Shown here piece after piece: positions 1-8,031 of a DNA stretch of 47,157 nucleotides. The translations under genes and the position numbers were made by a program. Position 1 is the stretch's first letter; each line of letters opens with the position of its first letter. The notes beneath the pieces were generated by a model. It ran no database searches. It saw nothing but the letters and a program-made list of their open reading frames with translations, and was not told the DNA's origin. The DNA is from Christensenellaceae bacterium (GTDB lineage: Bacteria; Bacillota; Clostridia; Christensenellales; Borkfalkiaceae): NCBI GenBank assembly GCA_016295005.1, contig JAEDMA010000001.1, positions 1 through 47,157 of the forward strand, given 5' to 3'.

Positions 1-1850
1 GCTTTAACTGCTTCTATCCAAGCGGTACAATTAGTGAGAGCCGTTTTAACCGCGCTTTGAACTTCGTTAAACTGCGGGAGATAAGCAATGGCGTTATATA
101 CGGCTATCGCATTTTCTTTCGCGTTATAAACCATAGCGCTTACGGTCTGGAACTTACCGATAATGGGGTCAACCAAAATCTGATCGGGATTGAGGTTATA
201 CATGCCGTAGAGTTCAAGTATAGCGTTATTGATTTCGTCGGCTTTTGCCTGAACGTCCGCTTTACATTTATCAAACCAAATCATTAAGTCCTTAAAGTTA
301 TTGACTACTTTATCGTAACCAACGGGTTGATAAGTTTCTTCGGCATAGAAGGTTTCCTCTTCCGTACCGTAATCTGCTTTATTATTATAGAAGTTCAACG
401 CAGCAGCAGCGATTTCGTTTCTCTGCGCTTCGGAAAGTGCCTTATACGTATTCTGCGCGTCGGTATAATCTTTAACAAAGTTTTCGTTGTCCAAACCTTC
501 GTGTCCGATAAATCCGGTGAACGCTCTGACGACGTCTACGATCTGTCTGACGAGTTCGTTCCAGCTGTTTCTCGCGGCAACCAAAGTAGCGTAATTGCTT
601 ACGCAATAGGTTCCTTCGCCGGCAGCGTATACGGCTCTGTCGTTTACTTTTACGTCGTTATCCAACGCTTCGAACAAACCTTCCGCTTCAACGATTTTTG
701 CTTTAACAGAAACATCGTATACAACTTCGCCGATAGCAGAGATTTTGCCTACCAAAGTAGCGATAGCAGCATCGGTAGCGTCGAGGTGAGTTCTCTTTTC
801 GGTTAATGCGGAATAGTTGCTTACAGCGCCTTTGAGGTCGTTTTTGCCTGCTTTAACTCCGCTGCCATCTAATGCATCATATGCTGCTTCAGCCGCTTCG
901 ATTTGCGCTCTGATGGTTACCCATTTTTCAGCGTTTTCGCCGGTGGTAAGAGCGGTGATAGCGTCGATAACAGCCTGATATCTGGCTTTCTGAGCACTAA
1001 CACCTGTCTTTGCAGCTTCATATAAAGCTTCGTAATCCAAACCGCCGTCGAAAGTGCTTCCGTCGGTGCTGGTGCCTTTCACGTATTGCATATCTGCTTC
1101 GGCAATTTTAGCCATAGCGGTTTCGATAGCAGCAAAACTGTCTTCAGTACCTAAAACGTATTCGATTACGTCTACGGGATCGGCTGTGGTGTTGCAATCT
1201 TTCCACGCTTTGTATTCGCTGGTCGTAACGTTCCAGACGTTGATGGCTTTAACTGCCTCGATAACATCGTTTATGTTGTTTTTTAACAAAGCGATTTTCG
1301 CTTCTGCCGCAACAAGGTTATCGGTTCCGTTTTCGGAACAAATGTCAAAGCAAGTCTTCTCTTCTGCACTTAAAGCTTCATAGTCCGTTCTTACTTTAAC
1401 GACCTTTGTCCAAAGAGAATAAGTAGCGTAATTCGTTTTATAAGCAACGTCATACATTTCGGACGCATTAGCGTTCAAAACGTTTAATACATTCTTATAT
1501 TCGGTATAGATCTTATCGTATTTCGCTTTCGCTTCCAAATATTCGGGTCTGGTTATGTATTCTTTCCCCGGGATTTTACTGAGCATTAAGTTTGCATCGT
1601 AAACTTTCTTGGAAATGTCCTGGGTGAAAGATGCCCGAAGAGCAGCGACGTTTATATTGCCGTCCTCGTCAACAACGTAATAACCCGCACTGACAAATGC
1701 TTCGACGTCGGCTATGAATTTTGTTTCGTATTCGGAAGCACCGGGATCTTCAGCTTTGGCAAACGTGAAATTCATCGTTAATCCGAAGCAGACAAGCGCC
1801 AATACGAACAACGTAGCAGTCATCAAGCATTTCTTGATTGTCTTTGTCAT
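1..1850 (-). CDS. Large secreted helical-repeat surface protein (N-terminal part, runs off the window)
   Basis: An open frame of 616 codons starts at an ATG at 1850 and is still open at base 1, so the C-terminus lies outside. The SD AGGAGA sits about 8 bases before the ATG. Residues 1-33 form a signal peptide: a basic start, a hydrophobic core and an Ala-x-Ala type cleavage region before AEDPG. The rest is predicted mostly helical, rich in Ala, Glu, Lys and Tyr. It contains repeated segments of the kind common in clostridial surface proteins, for example VSNYATLVAARNSWNEL and VSNYSALTEKRTHLD. No catalytic motif is visible. A role at the cell surface as a stalk or adhesin is inference; an anchor would be in the missing C-terminus. 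It is transcribed alone from a near-perfect promoter and has an unusual leader. Confidence 0.85.
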   Translation of the reverse strand, partial: MTKTIKKCLMTATLFVLALVCFGLTMNFTFAKAEDPGASEYETKFIADVEAFVSAGYYVVDEDGNINVAALRASFTQDISKKVYDANLMLSKIPGKEYITRPEYLEAKAKYDKIYTEYKNVLNVLNANASEMYDVAYKTNYATYSLWTKVVKVRTDYEALSAEEKTCFDICSENGTDNLVAAEAKIALLKNNINDVIEAVKAINVWNVTTSEYKAWKDCNTTADPVDVIEYVLGTEDSFAAIETAMAKIAEADMQYVKGTSTDGSTFDGGLDYEALYEAAKTGVSAQKARYQAVIDAITALTTGENAEKWVTIRAQIEAAEAAYDALDGSGVKAGKNDLKGAVSNYSALTEKRTHLDATDAAIATLVGKISAIGEVVYDVSVKAKIVEAEGLFEALDNDVKVNDRAVYAAGEGTYCVSNYATLVAARNSWNELVRQIVDVVRAFTGFIGHEGLDNENFVKDYTDAQNTYKALSEAQRNEIAAAALNFYNNKADYGTEEETFYAEETYQPVGYDKVVNNFKDLMIWFDKCKADVQAKADEINNAILELYGMYNLNPDQILVDPIIGKFQTVSAMVYNAKENAIAVYNAIAYLPQFNEVQSAVKTALTNCTAWIEAVK

Positions 1851-1955
1851 GTTCTTGATCTCCTATAATTAAAATTTCTTCTTAACTCAGCCAAACAAGT
1901 TTCGCCTACTACCTGCGGATAGTCGCTCACCCTATCGAGCCTCATTTTTAGTATT

Positions 1956-1984
1956 ATTATACAAGTAAAAATATGTATTGTCAA
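1956..1984 (-). promoter_or_regulatory. Sigma-A promoter of the surface-protein gene
   Basis: On the minus strand TTGACA (1984-1979), a 17-base spacer and TATAAT (1961-1956) match the consensus at all twelve positions. The predicted transcript starts near 1949 and has a leader of about 98 bases. Confidence 0.85.
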
Positions 1985-2129
1985 CAAAAATTCCGAAAAT
2001 TAAAAAAAATTTTGTTGGAAATATAAGTAAATACGTCGTTTTTTGTTTTTTATTACGCCAGCCCGTTTACAGGGGTGTTTCGTAGAGTTTTTCTCTTTAT
2101 ATATTCTTTATATATTATGTTTAAGATTT

Positions 2130-2163
2130 CGCCGTAGCAAAAACTTTTTGCCGTGGCGTTTTT
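2130..2163. terminator. Hairpin between the surface-protein gene and the MATE gene
   Basis: The arms CGCCGTAGCAAAAA and TTTTTGCCGTGGCG pair with a few wobbles. A T run follows on the plus strand, but none follows on the minus strand where the MATE transcript would end. It may terminate transcription or simply protect a 3' end. Confidence 0.4.
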
Positions 2164-2182
2164 ATCTCTTTCCGTTTGGATT

Positions 2183-3559
2183 TTATTCGGTTAAAGGATT
2201 CGTCGGTTCCGTTTCGGCTTGTTTTATTATCTTTTTTATAAGCACTTCGTATATAACAAGGTGCATTAACACGGTTATTATCCAGGAAATCGGGTACGAT
2301 AAGTACACCGTTTCGATTTTGTACCATATAGGAACCGCTATCTGCAACCAGACTATTCTTATCACGCAACTGCCGAAAAAGGTTACAGCCATTGCCGTTA
2401 CCGATTTACCTAATCCCCTTATTACGTTGCTCAATTCGCCCATAAGTCCGCACAAAAAGTAGGTGGACAACAATATTACCAGCCGGTTTCTCGCAATTGC
2501 CGCCACTTCCGCGCTTTTAGTCAGTTTCGGGTACAGCAGTTCCGCTACTCCGAAAAGCATCGCTCCGAATACCACGCCGATTCCTACTATTACCAGCGCG
2601 CCTGCCCGCACGACTTTCTTTATTCTGTCGAATTTGCCCGCGCCGTTATTCTGTCCGGTAAACGCCAGGCACGAAAGCGAAACGCCGTCCATCGCCTGGA
2701 AAATTATGCCTTCGAACTGCGACGCTATAGCGCCGCCTGCCATCGCGTCTTTTCCGAAGCCGTTTATGTACGACTGTATCATTACGTTGGTTATAGAAAA
2801 TATGCAGCCCTGCAAGCCTGCGGGGATTCCTACTTTTAAGATTTCCGTCAGTTCCGCTTTATATATTCTGATTTTCTTTGCGCTTAAATGTCCGTAGCCT
2901 TTTTGTTTTACGAGAGCGATTATCCCGAGCGCCGCAGAAACTCCTTGCGATACGACCGTCGCTATCGCTACGCCGTCAACGTCCATTCCCGCTGCGGCGA
3001 TAAAAAACACGTTCAAACCTAAATTGATTATGCCTGCCACGATTAAGAACAGAAACGGGCGCAAAGTATCCCCTACGGCGCGAAGAATCGCCGCAACGAA
3101 GTTATATAGCATCATTATCGGCATTCCGATAAAGTATATCCTTAAATATTTCGCCGCAAGGTCGATTACAGCCGCGTCGCACGACATCCATTCTAAAAAG
3201 GTTCTCCCGAACGCTACGCCTATCGCCGCGATTATTATTCCCGCGACTACGCTTATTATTACGGACATTCCGACGATGCGCTCGGATTTTTCCCGATCGC
3301 CGCGCCCTACGCACAACGCCACCGCGACGTTAGCGCCGACAGCCAGCCCGGTAAACAAACCGATTACGAGATTTATGAGCGCGCCGACGCTTCCGACAGC
3401 CGCTACCGCTTCGTCGCCGACCATAAAACCTAACACGAATACGTCTACAGAGTTGAACAATAGTTGCAAAACGTTGGTTCCGACAAGCGGCAACGCGTAT
3501 ATTATCAAACTTCTGAAAATATTTCCGTTTAACAAATCTACCTGATATTTCTTCGCCAT
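2183..3559 (-). CDS. MATE family efflux transporter
   Basis: The 458-residue product is an integral membrane protein with about 12 hydrophobic segments in two similar halves, the expected size for the MATE (multi-antimicrobial extrusion) family. The N-terminal LLNGNIFRSLIIYALP segment, followed by a stretch containing LFNSVDVFVLG, is typical of NorM/DinF-like clostridial members. MATE proteins export organic cations or drugs in exchange for sodium or protons; the substrate here cannot be read from sequence. The start ATG at 3559 has a GGAGAAG ribosome site directly upstream. The gene stands alone, with no regulator beside it. Confidence 0.9.
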   Translation of the reverse strand: MAKKYQVDLLNGNIFRSLIIYALPLVGTNVLQLLFNSVDVFVLGFMVGDEAVAAVGSVGALINLVIGLFTGLAVGANVAVALCVGRGDREKSERIVGMSVIISVVAGIIIAAIGVAFGRTFLEWMSCDAAVIDLAAKYLRIYFIGMPIMMLYNFVAAILRAVGDTLRPFLFLIVAGIINLGLNVFFIAAAGMDVDGVAIATVVSQGVSAALGIIALVKQKGYGHLSAKKIRIYKAELTEILKVGIPAGLQGCIFSITNVMIQSYINGFGKDAMAGGAIASQFEGIIFQAMDGVSLSCLAFTGQNNGAGKFDRIKKVVRAGALVIVGIGVVFGAMLFGVAELLYPKLTKSAEVAAIARNRLVILLSTYFLCGLMGELSNVIRGLGKSVTAMAVTFFGSCVIRIVWLQIAVPIWYKIETVYLSYPISWIITVLMHLVIYEVLIKKIIKQAETEPTNPLTE

Positions 3560-3989
3560 TTCTTCTCCGAATATCTTTTTTGTTTTCAGCCTATTGATTA
3601 TATATCTTATTCTTTTTTATGGCAACCGTTTTACGCCTCTTTACGAAACAATGTATAACCGATTTTCGGTGGCGCGAAATTTTGTCGTCGTCGGGTCGGC
3701 GGGGTATGACGATAACCCATGCGGCGGCGGTTTTTTGGGAGTGTGGGCGAATAGACGGATTTACGAACGGCGCGGCCGGTAACTATTTGGGTTGGGTCAT
3801 GGGCAGCGCGACAGAGCGGCGACGGCGACGATTTGGAATAAAGTTTGTGGTTGCGGCGTGGGCGATTTCGGGCAACGATTGAGCGGCGGCGAGCGAAAAG
3901 GGGTTAAAAGCGCGGCGAACAAGCCGCCACGGAAATAAGGCGTAATTATACCGCCGCGGCGATTTTGCCGCGGCGGTATTCGGTTTCGG
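3560..3989. other. GC-rich gene-free stretch
   Basis: About 430 bases without a gene I can support. From roughly 3660 to 3950 the sequence is clearly more GC-rich than its surroundings and full of GGCGGCG and CGGCGAC words. Overlapping plus-strand frames exist, but their products are Arg/Gly-rich, lack ribosome sites and look like no known family. The right end is the terminator of the GNAT gene. Confidence 0.5.
3949..3978 (-). terminator. Terminator-like hairpin after the GNAT gene
   Basis: A perfect 12-base-pair GC-rich stem (TACCGCCGCGGC and its complement) encloses a 6-base loop 11 bases after the stop codon. The following T run on the minus strand is weak. Confidence 0.6.
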
Positions 3990-4601
3990 TTACACGAGTT
4001 GACCCGTTAACTTCAGTTTTTGTCTGGGCGGAAACTTTTTATCGAATTCTTCCGCTTCCTTTTCGTCTACGAAATAGGTTTCGGGGTCGGTATACGTTCC
4101 TTTTACTTTTCCGAAAAAACCGCTTTCCAGTTCTTTAACCAAAAAATAATCCGCTTCGGGGTCGTCCTTATAAGTTATACCTACGGTTTTCCCCAAAACA
4201 AACCCGAAATGTTTATACAGTTCGTATCTGCCGGTTATGCAAAGGCATCTTATTCCGCGCGCTTGTGCCATTTCCATAGACTTTCTTAAAAGGGCGCCGC
4301 CGTACCCTTTACCCTTATATTCGGGCAAGACTCCGTACGGGCCGAACGTAGCAACCTTTACTTTTCCCGTTTCCGTTTCGATATAACTATCCGCATACAT
4401 TACGTGACCCACGATTTTGCCGTCCGTTTCTATTACCAGATCAAGGTCTTTTATAAACCCTTCGGCGTTTCTGTATAAATGAAGCACGTAATGTTCCAGC
4501 GCGCCCGGACGATAAACGTTCCAGAACGCTTCCCTTTCTAAATTTTCTGTCTCCTCGTATTCCTTTTCCGTTTCCAAACGAATGATATAGTCTTTTTTCA
4601 T
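3990..4601 (-). CDS. GNAT family N-acetyltransferase
   Basis: The 203-residue protein has the GNAT fold signature: a beta strand ending in VATFGPYGVLPEYKGKGYGG, where the R/Q-x-x-G-x-G/A type acetyl-CoA loop appears as KGKGYGG, followed by helix LLRKSMEMA and the LYKHFGF segment near residue 130. It resembles the YhbS-like predicted acetyltransferases. The family moves an acetyl group from acetyl-CoA to an amine on a small molecule, drug or protein; the substrate is unknown. The SD CAGGAGA precedes the ATG. It is transcribed alone from a strong promoter through a leader that looks like a translation-sensing attenuator, which is often seen with resistance genes. That link is inference. Confidence 0.85.
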   Translation of the reverse strand: MKKDYIIRLETEKEYEETENLEREAFWNVYRPGALEHYVLHLYRNAEGFIKDLDLVIETDGKIVGHVMYADSYIETETGKVKVATFGPYGVLPEYKGKGYGGALLRKSMEMAQARGIRCLCITGRYELYKHFGFVLGKTVGITYKDDPEADYFLVKELESGFFGKVKGTYTDPETYFVDEKEAEEFDKKFPPRQKLKLTGQLV

Positions 4602-4636
4602 TTTTATCTCCTGAAAATTTAACCTTTACTACAAAA

Positions 4637-4668
4637 GGGAGGTTAAGACTGTATTTTTTTAACCTCCC
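4637..4668 (-). terminator. Attenuator hairpin in the GNAT leader
   Basis: A perfect 10-base-pair stem (GGGAGGTTAA / TTAACCTCCC) followed by TTTT on the minus strand lies 36 bases upstream of the GNAT start, inside its own leader. An upstream segment TTTTAACC (4678-4671 region) can pair with the same GGTTAAAA arm, giving a competing fold. Confidence 0.55.
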
Positions 4669-4672
4669 TCGG

Positions 4673-4708
4673 TTAAAACACAATCTCCGTTTTTCCGTCT
4701 TTAATCAA
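4673..4708 (-). CDS. Possible 11-residue leader peptide of the GNAT gene
   Basis: A TTG start at 4708 lies 8 bases after an AGGAG ribosome site. It opens an 11-codon frame reading MIKDGKTEIVF, and its TAA stop lies within the arm that competes with the attenuator hairpin. The layout fits ribosome-controlled attenuation. The frame is very short and could be chance; an overlapping GTG frame of four codons uses the same ribosome site. Confidence 0.35.
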   Translation of the reverse strand: MIKDGKTEIVF

Positions 4709-4739
4709 AAAGCACTCTCCTGAAATATAATTTTGCTTT

Positions 4740-4768
4740 ATTTTACTCCCCTTTACTTTATTTGTCAA
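4740..4768 (-). promoter_or_regulatory. Sigma-A promoter of the GNAT gene
   Basis: TTGACA (4768-4763), 17 bases and TAAAAT (4745-4740) on the minus strand. It sits directly behind the Feo operon terminator and gives a leader of about 130 bases. Confidence 0.8.
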
Positions 4769-4769
4769 C

Positions 4770-4809
4770 AAAAAACGGAAGCCCGCCGTTTGGCAGACTT
4801 CCGTTTTTT
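4770..4809 (-). terminator. Terminator of the feo operon
   Basis: Twelve paired bases (AAAAAACGGAAG / CTTCCGTTTTTT) enclose a 16-base loop and end in a T6 run on the minus strand, 28 bases after the last feo gene. Confidence 0.85.
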
Positions 4810-4836
4810 CTTAAATATTTATAGGAGTTAAAACAC

Positions 4837-5004
4837 TTACTTCTTTTTTTCGTTTCGGGAGTACGCGCAACCTCTGCAGCGCGAGCAATCTCCGCCGCAA
4901 TCACAGGAACTTTTACCCTGCTTCTTTCTTATTACAGAAGCAGCGGCAACGCCGATTACTATCAAAGCACAGACGGCTATCAAAATTATTTCAGGTACGC
5001 CCAT
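4837..5004 (-). CDS. FeoB-associated Cys-rich membrane protein
   Basis: This 55-residue protein starts at an ATG at 5004 after a strong AAAGGAGA ribosome site, 23 bases downstream of feoB. Residues 4-25 form one membrane helix (PEIILIAVCALIVIGVAAAS). The cytosolic tail holds a cysteine cluster, SSCDCGGDCSRCRGC. This layout of one helix, a basic stretch and a Cys-rich tail is that of the small FeoB-associated proteins found beside feoB in Firmicutes. They are thought to help Fe(II) entry or handling, possibly in a role like FeoC. It is the last gene of the feo operon. Confidence 0.9.
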   Translation of the reverse strand: MGVPEIILIAVCALIVIGVAAASVIRKKQGKSSCDCGGDCSRCRGCAYSRNEKKK

Positions 5005-5027
5005 ATTTGTATCTCCTTTTATATTCG

Positions 5028-7523
5028 TTAAGATTTCTTTTTGAACATTCCTTTATTTATCATTACGATTACGGTAACGACCGCAGCGGCAACTACCGCC
5101 CAGACGAACGCCGTCCACCACCACGAACCTATGGTATAAACCAGAGTCGCCACAACATAAGAAGTTGCTATCCAGAAAAGAAGAGTCCATTTATAACGGT
5201 TATTGTTTTGCAATTCTGCTTTTGCGGTAGCAACTGCGGCAAAGCAAGGAATAGTCGTCATATTAAATGCTATAAACGCTATCAATGCGGCAGGCGTAAT
5301 GTTGGTTGCGATTATCATCGCTTTTACCGCGCCGATACCGGCTTCTGCCGAAACGTTACACATAGCAAGGTCACTCGCTACTCCGGCAAGAGAAGAGCCT
5401 TCCGTTCCCGCAGCCGCAAGCAAGCATGCGCCGAGAGTTCCGAACGACGCGATGACGTTTTCTTTCGCGATAAGACCGCTGACGGCAGCAAGCACGAACA
5501 CCCAGCCGTATTCGCCGAGTTGACTGCCGAATCCGAGCGGCGTGAACAAGGGCTGTACGAGTTTTGATACGCTTGCTAAAATACTGTTGTTGATTTCTTC
5601 GTCGCCGAGTAAGCGCCATGCGAAATCGAAGTGAGTAAGTACCCAGATTACGATTGTCGAAGCAAGAATGATGGTGAACGCCTTTTTAACGAAGTGTTTC
5701 GTTTTATCCCAAAGGTGAGCCATAAGATTCTTGAACTGCGGCATATGATAGGAAGGAAGTTCCATAATGAACGGAGGAGTTTCCCCTTTAAGAGAAGTGC
5801 TTCTCATTAAAAGTACGGAAACTATCGCCGTTATTATACCGAGCAGATACATAGAATACGTTATTACGTCCGCGCTCATACCCGTTCCCATTACCAACGC
5901 GCCGGCAACAGCGGTAAGTATAGGTAATTTTGCGCCGCAAGAGAAGAAAGGTATTACTCTGACGGTAGCCGTTCTTTCTTTTTCGTCGGCAAGCGTTCTC
6001 GTGTTGATCATTGCGGGGACCGAGCAGCCGAAGCCCATTATCATAGGCAGGAAGGCTCTTCCCGAAAGACCGAATTTTCTGAACATTCTGTCGAGAATGA
6101 ACGCGATACGAGCCATATATCCGGAGTCTTCCAAGATAGAAAAGAACATGAACAGAACGAGAATCGGAGGCAGGAAGGAAAGAACCGCCGCCAAGCCTTC
6201 TAATATACCGTCGTTGATAAGACCGGTCGCCCAATCTGCCATACCGATGTTTTCGACGCCCGTCTTTACAAGACCGAACAGGTCGCCGACTATCATGTCG
6301 TTCCAGATATTGTTTATTACTACGCCGGGCGAATAAAGCGTTCCGTCATATATAGTCGCAAGCCATCTTGCGCCGTAGGTGTATACGGGAATTTTTTGTC
6401 CCCAGTACCCGTTTTCGCCTTGTTCCCAGTCGCCGTCTTCTTCGGGTCTGGTAGTTACGTATTTACCTTCGTCGTCGATATAATAGTCGAGAATATAGTT
6501 GCCGTCGTCGTCCTTTTTGTAAACTATATTGCCGTTTTCGTCTTTTTCAAGGAACGCTTCGTTTTCGGCAAGAGAAGGCATCCAAGCCTGACTGTCGTTA
6601 AAACCGTTCAGATAGAAAAAGTTTTCCGAGAAGGTTAAGTGGAAGATAAGGAAAAGTACCACGAGGAATATCGGTATACCCCAAATCTTATGAGTCAAAA
6701 CTTTATCCGCCTTATCGGAAGCGGTCATTTTGACTTTTTCTTTATTCTTACGCTGAATTACCGGAGCGAAGTTTTTGGATATGTATTTATATCTCGCGTC
6801 GGCAACGAGCGCTTCGAAGTCTGCGCCGAAAGTGTCGTTTTTGAAAGTTTTTTTGAACTCCTCTATCATAGGAAGAGTTTCTTTATGCATTCCGACTTCT
6901 ATTTCGTCGTTTTCTACGAGTTTGATTGCGTGGAACAACGGATTTTCGACGTTCTGTCCTTTAAGAGCGATTTTTACGTCCCCGATTAAGTGGGCTACGT
7001 CGGTATCGCCTAAAACCGTGATTCCCTCTCTCGGAGTTTTGCTTACTTTATAAGCTTTCTCCATAAGTTCTTTAAGACCCGTTTCTTTTAACGCGGAAAT
7101 CTTTACGACAGGTACGCCTAATCTCTTTTCCAGTTCCTTTTCGTCGATTTTATCGCCTACTTTTTCTACGGCGTCCATCATGTTGAGAGCGACTACCATA
7201 GGTACGTCGATTTCCATTATCTGCGTGGTAAGATAAAGGTTACGTTCTAAGTTGGTAGCGTCTACGATATTGATTACGCAGTCGGGTTTTTCGTCTAAGA
7301 TATAATTTCTCGCGATAACTTCCTCGGGAGTGTATGGGGATAACGAATAAATACCCGGCAAATCGACTATAGCGACTTGTTCGGGGAGTCTTTTATATAC
7401 GCCGTCTCTTTTATCTACCGTTACTCCCGGCCAGTTGCCTACGTGAGCGGTAGAACCCGTTAAACTGTTGAAGAGCGTCGTCTTTCCGCAGTTAGGGTTA
7501 CCCGCCAAAGCAAATCTGTTCAT
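5028..7523 (-). CDS. feoB: Ferrous iron transport protein B
   Basis: The 831-residue protein is the Fe(II) uptake permease with a cytosolic G-protein domain. The nucleotide motifs are clear: P-loop GNPNCGKT (8-15), DLPG (54-57), NMMD (114-117) and SALK (143-146). A linker domain follows, then the first membrane helix near 282-298. The membrane core holds the two conserved Gate-type cysteines, in GFGCSVPAM and FFSCGAKLP. Its start overlaps the feoA stop by one base (TGATG), so translation is coupled. An extra outward-facing stretch of about 80 residues (roughly 300-380), rich in Asp, Glu, Gly and Tyr, lies after the first helix and makes the protein longer than most family members. Confidence 0.97.
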   Translation of the reverse strand: MNRFALAGNPNCGKTTLFNSLTGSTAHVGNWPGVTVDKRDGVYKRLPEQVAIVDLPGIYSLSPYTPEEVIARNYILDEKPDCVINIVDATNLERNLYLTTQIMEIDVPMVVALNMMDAVEKVGDKIDEKELEKRLGVPVVKISALKETGLKELMEKAYKVSKTPREGITVLGDTDVAHLIGDVKIALKGQNVENPLFHAIKLVENDEIEVGMHKETLPMIEEFKKTFKNDTFGADFEALVADARYKYISKNFAPVIQRKNKEKVKMTASDKADKVLTHKIWGIPIFLVVLFLIFHLTFSENFFYLNGFNDSQAWMPSLAENEAFLEKDENGNIVYKKDDDGNYILDYYIDDEGKYVTTRPEEDGDWEQGENGYWGQKIPVYTYGARWLATIYDGTLYSPGVVINNIWNDMIVGDLFGLVKTGVENIGMADWATGLINDGILEGLAAVLSFLPPILVLFMFFSILEDSGYMARIAFILDRMFRKFGLSGRAFLPMIMGFGCSVPAMINTRTLADEKERTATVRVIPFFSCGAKLPILTAVAGALVMGTGMSADVITYSMYLLGIITAIVSVLLMRSTSLKGETPPFIMELPSYHMPQFKNLMAHLWDKTKHFVKKAFTIILASTIVIWVLTHFDFAWRLLGDEEINNSILASVSKLVQPLFTPLGFGSQLGEYGWVFVLAAVSGLIAKENVIASFGTLGACLLAAAGTEGSSLAGVASDLAMCNVSAEAGIGAVKAMIIATNITPAALIAFIAFNMTTIPCFAAVATAKAELQNNNRYKWTLLFWIATSYVVATLVYTIGSWWWTAFVWAVVAAAVVTVIVMINKGMFKKKS

Positions 7524-7756
7524 CAGCCTTTAACCTCCGTCTTTACGCATTCCGCTTCGGTTTTACGGAGCGTGAGTTCATAGCCCCTGACGGTGATTTC
7601 GATAGGATCTCCCAAAGGCGCTTTCTTTCTCATATAAACTTCTGCGCCCGGAGTGATGCCCATATCGAACAAACGTCTTTTAATTTTGCCTTCGCCGATA
7701 ACCGACGTTACTACGCCGCTTTCCCCTATCGAGAACTTATCCAGAGTTTTTTCCAT
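7523..7756 (-). CDS. feoA: FeoA domain protein (second of two)
   Basis: The 77-residue protein has the small SH3-like FeoA fold: GESGVVTSVIGEGKIKRRL, then the MGITPGAEVYMRKKAPLGDPIEI core, the most conserved part of the family. FeoA is a cytosolic partner thought to act on the FeoB G domain. It is separated from the first feoA by 38 bases and overlaps feoB by one base. Confidence 0.92.
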   Translation of the reverse strand: MEKTLDKFSIGESGVVTSVIGEGKIKRRLFDMGITPGAEVYMRKKAPLGDPIEITVRGYELTLRKTEAECVKTEVKG

Positions 7757-7794
7757 ATATATTCTCCTTAATAATTTATAATCGTTTCATCGGA

Positions 7795-8007
7795 TTACGC
7801 CACGAATATTTTCGTGGATAATTCTTTATCGAGAGCAATTCTGCCTTCTTTTATCTTGCAAACGACGCTTCCGCCCGAAGCACTTAAAACGGTTATTTCC
7901 CCGTTTACGGTAATCCCCAGACTTTCGAGATGTTTTTTAAGTTTCTCGTCCGCAACAATTCTTACGATTCTTAAATTCTGATTCAATGGCGCTAACACTA
8001 TCGGCAT
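7795..8007 (-). CDS. feoA: FeoA domain protein (first of two)
   Basis: The 70-residue protein is a second, more diverged FeoA-like SH3 domain, with KKHLESLGITVNGEITVLSASGG matching the family core. Two separate FeoA proteins before FeoB are common in clostridia. The SD AAAGGAGAACG precedes the ATG. It is the first gene after the operator-flanked promoter. Confidence 0.88.
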   Translation of the reverse strand: MPIVLAPLNQNLRIVRIVADEKLKKHLESLGITVNGEITVLSASGGSVVCKIKEGRIALDKELSTKIFVA

Positions 8008-8031
8008 CTTTCGTTCTCCTTTTTCCGACTA

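Larger units (their letters stand above)
1851..2182. other. Intergenic stretch with promoter, leader and hairpin
   Basis: This gap holds the leader and promoter of the surface-protein gene (1851-1984) and AT-rich sequence. It also holds a hairpin at 2130-2158 downstream of the MATE gene. I see no coding sequence; short frames here lack ribosome binding sites. Confidence 0.6.

Noticed and set aside
1851..1950. A cyclic-di-GMP riboswitch before the surface-protein gene
   Set aside because: The conserved aptamer blocks (for example CACGCA...GGGCAAACC of class I) could not be found. Kept only as an unassigned structured leader.
3594..3882. Plus-strand frames of 62 and 87 codons in the GC-rich gap
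   Set aside because: Products are Arg/Gly-rich without family resemblance, lack ribosome sites and overlap each other in different phases; high GC alone makes long open frames.
4441..4683. An 80-codon minus-strand frame overlapping the GNAT start and attenuator
   Set aside because: It is out of phase with the GNAT gene, which has clear family motifs; the leader is better explained by the hairpin and short leader frame.
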